Translations under genes and position numbers: made by a program
The notes under the pieces: generated by a model
Told to the model about the DNA's origin: nothing
The model's input: the letters and a program-made list of their open reading frames with translations, nothing else
Database searches by the model: none
Part shown: positions 50,113 through 57,058 of the stretch, piece after piece
How positions within the stretch are numbered: position 1 is the stretch's first letter
Layout of the letters: each line of letters starts with the position of its first letter
Assembly: GCA_017473775.1 (NCBI GenBank)
Contig: JAFUJH010000079.1
Coordinates: forward strand, 1 to 57,058
Source of the DNA: Ruminococcus sp.
GTDB taxonomy: Bacteria > Bacillota > Clostridia > Oscillospirales > Acutalibacteraceae
DNA: 57,058 nucleotides
Direction of reading: 5' to 3'

Positions 50113-50903
50113 ACTCCTACCGCCTCCTCATCGCCGAAGCGGTTCATTATAACCATAAATACAAGAATAACAATCATCAGCAACAGAGCGATTGCAGAGG
50201 CTGTGTGCTTGTCGCTCTTGTAGAGCATCTCAATAACATCGCCAATCATTCTGTTGTTGGGTCCGCCCAGATATTGCGACACAAGGAATGTACTGGCAGA
50301 GGGGACAAACACCATTGTAACGCCTGAGATAATGCCGGGAACAGAAAGAGGGAAAACCACCTTTCTGATAACATTGAATTTGCTGCAACCCAAATCCTGA
50401 GCCGCCTCAATGAGGCTCTTGTCGATTTTACCCATAACTGTGGTAAGGGGCAGAATCATAAAGGGCAGGAACTCGTACACCATACCCAGTACAACAGCAC
50501 CTGTGTTGTACATCAGGGGGATGTCGATTCCTATCATATTCAGAAAAGAATCAATGGGGCCGTTTGTCTGCAGAAGCAACACCCACGCACGGACGCGCAG
50601 AAGGAAGTTCATCCACATAGGCACCATAATCAGCATAGTGTAGGTGCTCTGAGCACGCTCTGAGCTCTGGGATATAAAGTAGCTCAGGGGATATGCCAGC
50701 ACAAGGCAGATGGATGTACTCAGAAAAGCAACCCAAAGGGAATACAGAAATTCGTCCTTGTAGTTCAGCGCCTTCTGCAGGAACATAAGTGTAAAGTTAC
50801 CGTTATTGTCTCTGCAGGTGTTGCTGATAATAAGCACAAGGGGAATAAGTGTAAACACAACCATCCAGAGGATGTAGGGAATTATCAGCTTCTTAGTTTT
50901 CAT
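50109..50903 (-). CDS. potB: Spermidine/putrescine ABC transporter permease PotB
   Basis: This 264-residue permease has six membrane segments and the EAA loop '[21 protein letters not shown]' that contacts PotA. The opening '[17 protein letters not shown]' and the central '[17 protein letters not shown]' are typical of PotB. It overlaps potA by 11 bases and potCD by four, so translation is coupled across the operon. Confidence 0.95.
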   Translation of the reverse strand: MKTKKLIIPYILWMVVFTLIPLVLIISNTCRDNNGNFTLMFLQKALNYKDEFLYSLWVAFLSTSICLVLAYPLSYFISQSSERAQSTYTMLIMVPMWMNFLLRVRAWVLLLQTNGPIDSFLNMIGIDIPLMYNTGAVVLGMVYEFLPFMILPLTTVMGKIDKSLIEAAQDLGCSKFNVIRKVVFPLSVPGIISGVTMVFVPSASTFLVSQYLGGPNNRMIGDVIEMLYKSDKHTASAIALLLMIVILVFMVIMNRFGDEEAVGV

Positions 50904-52311
50904 CGGCGTCCTCCTGAGTGTTTACAGGTGTAACGACAGCCTTTGAAAAATCAAAGCAAATAGGAACATAGGTAGCAACCTGTTCGTCCTGAGCACTGTG
51001 CATAATCCACTTACGCTCGTCGGACTCAAGGATGATTTCGTTGTGAGCACCCTTCCAGATAACTGACTCAACGAATACATCAGTAAGCTGACCCACACCT
51101 TCGCCGTCAACATAAAGACCGTCGGGAGGAAGCTGGATACTCAGGATAGTTCCCTTGGGATAGTAGCCGTTTTCAAGTTCTAACTCCTTACCCTCTACGG
51201 ATATTGTAACCACAGGAGAGTCCTCAGCGGAGTCCACAACCTCGGCTGTGAATTCGTTGTAAGGAGTGGGGAAGAGCTTGTTCATAATATGTATATTGTC
51301 AGGGGATACACGCATACCGATGCGGCTGCCTGCAGGGGAAGATACTGTGGAGTGAATAAGCAGTGTGCATTTGCCTACCTTTACTTCCATCTCGTAGTGA
51401 ACGCCCTTGAACACAACACCTGTCACATCGCCCACAACTGTGCCTTCCTCGGGGGATGTAACCTCAATATCCTCAGGGCGGATAACAATATCCACAGGTG
51501 TGTTCTCGCCGAAGCCCTTGTCAACGCACTTGAAGTCACTGCCCAGAATACGCACTCTGTAGTCCTTGAGCATAAGTCCGTCAAGGATGTTTGCCTCGCC
51601 GATAAAGTCTGCAACGAAGGCGTTGGCAGGCTCGTTGTATATATCGATAGGAGTACCTATCTGCTCAATTTTACCGTTGTTCATTACAACCACGCGGTCG
51701 CTCATTGTCAGAGCCTCCTCCTGGTCGTGAGTAACATATACAAAGGTTTTTCTGGTCATCTTCTGAATACGCTTGAGTTCAATCTGCATATCCTTACGGA
51801 GTTTAAGGTCAAGTGCACCCAGAGGCTCGTCCAGAAGCAGTACATCAGGGTCACATACCAGTGCACGGGCGATGGCAACTCGCTGCTGCTGACCGCCTGA
51901 AAGCTTAGAGACAGCACGCTTCTCGTAGCCCTTCAGGTCTACAATAGCCAGCATCTTGGTGACTCTGGCTTTTATTTCCTCTTTGGGAAGCTTCTTCAGC
52001 TTCAGTCCGAAGGCTACATTCTCATACACATTCAGATGAGGAAACAGTGCGTACTTCTGAAAAACGGTATTTATATTGCGTTTGTTGGGAGGAGTACCGT
52101 TGATACGCTTGCCTTCATAGAATACATCTCCGCTGTCAGGCTCCAGGAATCCGCCGATGATTCTCAGCGTGGTTGTCTTGCCACAGCCTGACGGACCCAG
52201 CAGGGTAATGAACTCCTTGTCCATTATATCCAAATCTATATTGTTAAGTATTACTTCACCGTCAAATTTAACGTTGATATTCCTAAGTGAAACAATTGGT
52301 TTCTGTTCCAA
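50893..52311 (-). CDS. potA: Spermidine/putrescine ABC transporter ATPase PotA
   Basis: This 472-residue ATPase drives polyamine import. It has Walker A 'GPSGCGKTT', signature 'LSGGQQQR', Walker B '[11 protein letters not shown]' and the switch histidine 'THDQEEA'. Residues 240-472 form an OB-type regulatory region that is about 100 residues longer than in E. coli PotA and contains a second beta-rich part. The start codon appears to be TTG at 52311, behind GGGGGTG; no ATG is near. It heads the operon potA-potB-potCD. Confidence 0.94.
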   Translation of the reverse strand: MEQKPIVSLRNINVKFDGEVILNNIDLDIMDKEFITLLGPSGCGKTTTLRIIGGFLEPDSGDVFYEGKRINGTPPNKRNINTVFQKYALFPHLNVYENVAFGLKLKKLPKEEIKARVTKMLAIVDLKGYEKRAVSKLSGGQQQRVAIARALVCDPDVLLLDEPLGALDLKLRKDMQIELKRIQKMTRKTFVYVTHDQEEALTMSDRVVVMNNGKIEQIGTPIDIYNEPANAFVADFIGEANILDGLMLKDYRVRILGSDFKCVDKGFGENTPVDIVIRPEDIEVTSPEEGTVVGDVTGVVFKGVHYEMEVKVGKCTLLIHSTVSSPAGSRIGMRVSPDNIHIMNKLFPTPYNEFTAEVVDSAEDSPVVTISVEGKELELENGYYPKGTILSIQLPPDGLYVDGEGVGQLTDVFVESVIWKGAHNEIILESDERKWIMHSAQDEQVATYVPICFDFSKAVVTPVNTQEDADEN

Positions 52312-52397
52312 AAAACAACACCCCCGAATAAATTACAATTACTTTTTGTAAATTTGAGTACAAATCTGTTCTGATGTGTAGATTTATACAGTATAGA

Positions 52398-52426
52398 ATT
52401 ATATATTCAATGAGTCTGTTTGTCAA
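52398..52426 (-). promoter_or_regulatory. pot operon promoter
   Basis: On the minus strand TTGACA (52426-52421), a 17-base spacer and TATAAT (52403-52398) form a full-consensus promoter. The 413-base gap 52312-52724 also holds an odd palindrome GATAAAAATTTTATC near 52447 and the amylase promoter. Confidence 0.7.
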
Positions 52427-52640
52427 TTTATTTTCAGATGTAAAAAGATAAAAATTTTATCACACTAGCATACGAAAGTTTATCGTGCTTTCCAAGATAC
52501 AGGACAATGCCTTGATTTGCGTGTATATAATGGAAAGAAATAGTTCGTAAAACACATAGTAAATCTGATAAAATTTGCCCTGATATACATAATAATAAAA
52601 ATTGGATAATTTTTTGCCATATTCTCGTGTGTTTAATGCC

Positions 52641-52670
52641 TTGTTATTCTGCACTTTAGTTTGCTATAAT
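52641..52670 (+). promoter_or_regulatory. Amylase promoter
   Basis: TTGTTA (52641-52646), an 18-base spacer and TATAAT (52665-52670) with a TGC extension lie 55 bases before the ATG at 52725. Confidence 0.6.
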
Positions 52671-52724
52671 GTTATTTGTAAGGGTTTAGCTTTACAAAAA
52701 ATTAATGTGAAAGGAATGTTATCT

Positions 52725-55667
52725 ATGAAGAGAGTAAAAAGAATTATGTGTCTCCTGCTTGCAATGCTGACAATTGTGTCTCTTTGTGCAGTAGGCTTCA
52801 CAGCACAGGCTGCTGTAGTTGACACAGCAGAGACTTCTGTGGCATACCCCACAGCGGCTAACGATTTTACTTGAGATAACGCAACGGTCTACTTCCTTCT
52901 GACAGACCGTTTCAACAATGGAAACACATCAAACGACCACAGCTACAACCGCGGTCTTAACCGTGACGGTTCTGTTGCTTCCATCAATAATGTAGCTTCT
53001 TTCCAGGGTGGTGACTTCAAGGGTATCACTCAGAAGATTAAAGACGGCTACTTCGATGACCTGGGCGTAAACGCAATCTGGGTTGCAGGCTGGTTTGAAC
53101 AGATTCATGGTTATGTAGTAGGCGGTGACGGTAAGAAGAGCTTCCCTCACTATTCCTACCACGGATACTACGGACTTGATTTTACCGAGCTTGATAAGAA
53201 CTACGGTACAGAGGCTGAGTTCAAAGAGATGATTGACACAGCCCACGCACACGATATCCGTATTGTCCTTGATGTAGTTATGAACCATCCCGGCTACAAC
53301 TCCATCTACGATATGAACGAGTACGGCTTCGGTACACTTAACGGCGATGCTATGGATGTTTACTACAACTTCAGCAGCATTAACCAGACCAACTACCACG
53401 GTGCTATCAAGTACAATGAAAATGCCAATAACTGGGCTAAGTGGTGGGGCACCAACTGGATTCGTGCAGGTCTTGCAGGATATCAGGGCGGTGACGGCTC
53501 TGACCTGAGAGGTGAGGTTACATACCTTCCCGACTTTAAGACCGAATCCACTTCTACTGTAGACCTCCCCGAGATACTCAAGACAAAGTGGACAAAAGAG
53601 GGTACATACAGTGTAAAGGTAAGCGAGATTAACCAGACCTTCTCCAAGTATAACCTTGGCAATAAGACAGTTACAAACTACCTTGTTGCATGGTATGCAA
53701 AGTGGGTTGAGGAATACGGTATTGACGGCTTCCGTTGCGATACTGCAAAGCATGTTGACCAGTCCTCTTGGAAGAAGCTCTCTGAGGCTTGTACAAAGGC
53801 ACTCCAGAACTGGAGAAATGATAATTCCTCTGCTGTAGGTGCAGACTGGGACGAGGAGTTCTGGATGACAGGTGAAAACTTCGGTCAGGGCGTTTCTAAC
53901 AACCAGTACTATCAGAACGGCTTTGACTCCATGATTAACTTCTCCTTCTCAGGTGACAGCCAGGGTAACAACACCAACGGTATGAAGAAGGTTGGTAACC
54001 TGAACAGCACCTATGCTGATTATGCAAATCAGATTAACAACAACGCAAACTTCAATGTTCTCACATATATCTCCTCTCACGATACAGGTCTGTGCCGTGA
54101 TGACCTCTACTATCAGGGCTCTGCACTTCTGCTTCTGCCCGGCGGCGTTCAGATTTACTACGGTGATGAGACTAACAGACAGTATGTAGACTGCACTATC
54201 CACGACCACGAGAACAGAAGTTTCATGAACTGGTCAAGCATTTCAAATGCTTCCTCCAACGATGCACAGATTCTGGCTCATTGGCAGAAGGTGGGTACCT
54301 TCCGTAACAACCATGTTGCAGTTGGCGCAGGCGCACACACAAATCTCACTGCTTCTTCAGGTACAGCTTTTGCCCGTACTTATAACAAGAACGGCGTTAC
54401 CGATAAGGTAGCTTGCGTAGTAGGCGCTTCCAATAACGCTAACATCACAATCACTCTGAACAACACCTTTGCTAACGGCACAGTTGTACGCAATGCTTAC
54501 GACGGCACAACTGCTACAGTTGCAAATGGCAAGGTTACATTCAACTCAGGTGCTCACGGCACAATCCTTGTTGAGCTTGCAGAGGGTACACCTGTTACTA
54601 CTGCTCCCACAACAGTCAAGCCTACAACTCCTGATCCCACAACAGTTAAGCCCACAACTCCTGATCCCACAACCACAACTGCTCCTGTAACACCTGCAGT
54701 ATATGTAATCCTCGGTGACTCTGACCTTAATGAGATTGTAAACATCAAGGATGCTACCCTTATTCAGAAGGTAGTTGCAGAGCTGGAGACAATTGATGGC
54801 AATGCAAAAATCGCTGCTGATGCAGATGAGAGCAGTGTCGTCAACATCAAGGATGCAACTGCTATACAGAAGTTCGCTGCTGAGCTTGACGCAGGCTGCA
54901 GAGTAGGCGAGAAGATTAAGGTGTCCGGCTCTGATGCTCCCACACCTACACAGCCCGTTACTACTGTCCCCGGTGATGACCCTGTAGAGACTACAGTAAC
55001 AGATGCTCCCGATGATAACACAATCGACCTGACACAGATTGAGGGTCAGATTATCATCCTTGCTAACAACACCTACGCCACTCCTTATCAGCATTGCTGG
55101 ACAGACGGCGGCGACGCTTACAACACATGGCCCGGCGAGGCTCTTCAGCAGATTGGCGGATATTATGTAGCAATTATCCCCGATGCCGCAAATATGATTA
55201 TCTTCAACGATAACAACGGCAATCAGACAGCAGACCTTTCTATTCCCGGAGAGTTTGCTATCTATGATATGTCTACAGGTTCTTGGGCAGGTTTCCTTTC
55301 TGACTTCGTGGATGTTACCAAGTTCCCTGCAGACGGACTGAACATACCCACACCCGGTCCTACACCTACCAATCCTGTTGACCCTGACCCCTCAGGCAAC
55401 TACATCTACTTCAGAGATGCCGCAGGCTGGGGCACAGCATACTGCCACTATTGGTCTGACAACAGCGGCTCTGTATGGCCCGGCGACCAGATGGAGTCCT
55501 TAGGCAACAACCTCTACAGATTTGCTCTGCCCAATGATTCCACAGGTGCTATGTATCAGAAGGTTGTATTCAACAACGGCAACAACGGTGCTCAGACAGT
55601 CGACCTTATAGTAGAGCTTGGCAGAGCATACAACAACCAGACAAATCAGTGGGAGGATGTTAACTGA
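52725..55667 (+). pseudogene. GH13 alpha-amylase with dockerin and CBM26-like modules, interrupted by an in-frame TGA
   Basis: The frame is open for 980 codons except TGA at codon 50 (52872-52874), in 'NDFT*DNATVYF', where GH13 relatives usually have tryptophan. Codons 1-31 are a signal peptide. The GH13 barrel has region I 'DVVMNH' (D183), nucleophile D339 in 'GFRCDTAKH', acid/base E384 in 'TGENFG' and D453 in 'SSHD'. A Thr/Pro linker, a type I dockerin (about 662-725), another linker and two CBM26-like starch-binding modules (about 770-865, 890-980) follow. The protein would digest starch outside the cell. Either it is a recent nonsense mutant, or TGA is read through, or it is a sequence error. 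Confidence 0.9.
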
Positions 55668-55717
55668 TAATCAGTTTAGCATTTTCAGATTTGTAAAAGC
55701 CAAATAAACATTAAAAG

Positions 55718-55752
55718 AACAGCCTCTTCCGTATTGGAAGAGGCTGTTGTGT
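55718..55752. terminator. Bidirectional terminator
   Basis: AACAGCCTCTTCC (55718-55730) and GGAAGAGGCTGTT (55736-55748) form a 13-bp stem between the amylase and the convergent acyltransferase gene. Confidence 0.85.
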
Positions 55753-55767
55753 TGTGTATACTTTAAT

Positions 55768-56838
55768 TTACTTTTTGATTTTGTACTCGTCTTTTCTGAA
55801 CCAGTTAAGCACAGGAGCGAGTATCTTATCCCAGTGCATACAGGGATACAGTACATATTCAAAGTGCTTAGTTGAAAGTAAAAATATCAACGCCAGCGAA
55901 TATACAAGAAGAATCGGAAGCAGGAATCTTGGCAGTGTAGTACTGAACATCTCGTCAAAAAAGGAGTACCCGATAATATACTGAACAGCTCTGTGCAGTG
56001 CATATACGGTAAGTGTCCTTGAACCTGACCAGGTTATAAGCGGAATCCGCTTGTTCGGAATAAGGGAGAGTATCGCAGTTCCTACAAGAAAGCTGATTGT
56101 ATAGCTGCAGATTCTCAGGGGACCGCCCAGTATATGCCATATACCGCCGAATTCGTAGTAGGGATTGTTGCCTGTGAACAAGCGTCTGAGGTAGTAGGAC
56201 TTGTCCAGCGTAATGTAAAAGCCTGCAAATATTGCAATCAGAACAAGCACAGAGCATATACGCACCCAAGGCTTTTGTAGAAATGCAAGAAGCTTATCAG
56301 GGTCAAGCATATAACCAAGATAGAATATAGGGAAGAAAACAATAATACGGGAAAGCACAAAGACATTTCCTATTTCGTTCACATAGCCTGCAAGTATGGC
56401 AATCACAAAGCTTGTGGCGAGAATCTTCCATGGCTTGCAGTTGCGAAGCAGGTGTGCAATCATAATGTGTATGGCGGTTGCAAAGATATACCAGGATACG
56501 CTGTTGTCGCTCAGCAGAGAGAAGCTTGCCTTTCCTAAGCAAATCAGCTTGACAACATAGTTGAGAATTTTCATAAACAGGCTCAACAGCAGATAAGAAA
56601 TAACTTTTTCGTATCTGAAGGGGACACTGTCAACGGTTTTCTTCGCAAACAATCCGCCGATAAAAATGAACAAAGGCATATGGAAAGAGTAAAGTATTAC
56701 CTCCACCCATTTCATAGACTCTCCGTTGCCCATAAAGCTTGAGGCCATTGAGTGTCCGAGCACAACGCACAGTATCAGAAAGAACTTGGCGTTGTCCCAT
56801 TTAGCAACACGGGCTGTGGGCTTTGTGAGTGTGCTCAT
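55768..56838 (-). CDS. Acyltransferase-3 family membrane protein
   Basis: This 356-residue protein has about ten membrane helices and the acyltransferase-3 pattern: 'WDNAKFFLILCVVLGHS' with the family histidine, 'FHMPLFIFIGGLFAKK', and late 'YALHRAVQYIIGYSFF'. Such enzymes O-acetylate or otherwise acylate surface polysaccharides or peptidoglycan from the cytoplasmic side. The start at 56838 follows GGAGGAATC. The longer frame to 56970 runs into the repeat region and is not coding. It is monocistronic. Confidence 0.9.
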   Translation of the reverse strand: MSTLTKPTARVAKWDNAKFFLILCVVLGHSMASSFMGNGESMKWVEVILYSFHMPLFIFIGGLFAKKTVDSVPFRYEKVISYLLLSLFMKILNYVVKLICLGKASFSLLSDNSVSWYIFATAIHIMIAHLLRNCKPWKILATSFVIAILAGYVNEIGNVFVLSRIIVFFPIFYLGYMLDPDKLLAFLQKPWVRICSVLVLIAIFAGFYITLDKSYYLRRLFTGNNPYYEFGGIWHILGGPLRICSYTISFLVGTAILSLIPNKRIPLITWSGSRTLTVYALHRAVQYIIGYSFFDEMFSTTLPRFLLPILLVYSLALIFLLSTKHFEYVLYPCMHWDKILAPVLNWFRKDEYKIKK

Positions 56839-56869
56839 AGGATTCCTCCATTTTTTGAAGTAATAGGTA

Positions 56870-57058
56870 ATAGTGAATAGTGAATAGTGAAGAAGTGACT
56901 CCCTCTGAGAGGGAGTCTGTGGCTGTAGAAAAAGTCCGTGCCTCCCTCTGACGAGGGAAGACTCCCTCACAGTGTGAGGGAGATGTCACGGAGTGACAGA
57001 GGGAGACAGGCTCAGTTAGAGGTGGATTTTGCCGAAGGCAAAATACGGAGGGAGAGAA
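56870..57058. repeat. Palindromic repeat cluster at the right edge
   Basis: Three copies of ATAGTGAAT(AG) at 56870-56890 are followed by palindromes (CTCCCTCTGAGAGGGAG, CTCCCTCACAGTGTGAGGGAG, GTCACGGAGTGAC, TTTTGCCGAAGGCAAAA). GCCTCCCTCTGA(C/T)GAGG also occurs at 23029. It resembles the arrays at 23034, 37396 and 40857. No gene is visible; the window ends within it. Confidence 0.65.

Noticed and set aside
52872-52874. TGA as selenocysteine or as a reassigned tryptophan codon
   Set aside because: GH13 enzymes have no selenocysteine at this site and no SECIS-like hairpin follows. Many genes in the window (ppa, polA, rimI, the RyR gene) end properly in TGA and use TGG for tryptophan, so the code is standard.

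Overview
The window looks like chromosomal DNA from a gut-type, low-to-moderate GC, Gram-positive Clostridia, most likely an Oscillospiraceae/Ruminococcus-like starch degrader. Four things point that way: strong AAGGAGG ribosome binding sites, a T-box in front of pheST, IreB, and three secreted proteins with type I dockerins whose repeats share a 'VNIKDAT' core. One of the three is a GH13 amylase with starch-binding modules, as in the amylosome of Ruminococcus bromii. TGA is a normal stop here (ppa, polA and rimI all end in it).

Layout. Positions 1-7750 hold membrane and accessory genes: a DUF3267 zincin-like protein, two unrecognised proteins, a candidate small RNA, a GT2 glycosyltransferase, an NSS-family symporter, a DUF2798 membrane protein behind a terminator-controlled leader, and a membrane-anchored MerR regulator flanked by two copies of the same terminator. 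At 7922-8119 lies the stump of a MATE transporter.

Positions 8238-15898 form the most interesting part, a four-gene operon with its own TTGACA-N17-TAAAAT promoter and a terminator. It encodes a Card1/Can2-like DUF1887 protein (CARF-type sensor plus PD-(D/E)XK-type nuclease), a 1171-residue soluble fusion (Clp-N-like region, ClpB-type AAA+, receiver-like domain, FtsH-type AAA+ with M41 protease), a membrane protein with two Rossmann-like domains and a RyR-like C-terminus, and a stand-alone 94-residue RyR domain. No CRISPR array or cas gene is nearby. I read this as a candidate ligand-controlled defence or stress-response system with nuclease, proteolytic and membrane arms. That function is an inference.

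Positions 15983-28086 are mostly housekeeping genes (ppa, HdeD-like, tsaD, pckG, a transglutaminase-like lipoprotein, ruvX, lgt, alr, polA, LMW phosphatase, rimI). Positions 28100-35396 carry a CofE-like protein, an O-antigen-ligase-like protein with a lipoprotein, and the feoAB iron-uptake operon next to a DtxR/MntR-type regulator, with three copies of an 18-bp operator. Positions 35493-41282 hold a dockerin protein, ireB with a small partner, and a BspA-like leucine-rich-repeat protein with a dockerin, behind a structured leader and between arrays of dispersed palindromic repeats. Positions 41297-47105 contain pheT-pheS with a T-box, a small membrane protein, nnrD and a lipoprotein. Positions 47176-57058 contain an alpha/beta hydrolase, the potA-potB-potCD polyamine transporter, the amylase (interrupted by one in-frame TGA at codon 50), an acyltransferase-3 membrane protein, and palindromic repeats at the right edge.

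All functional calls come from motif recognition in the translated sequence. No database search was possible.
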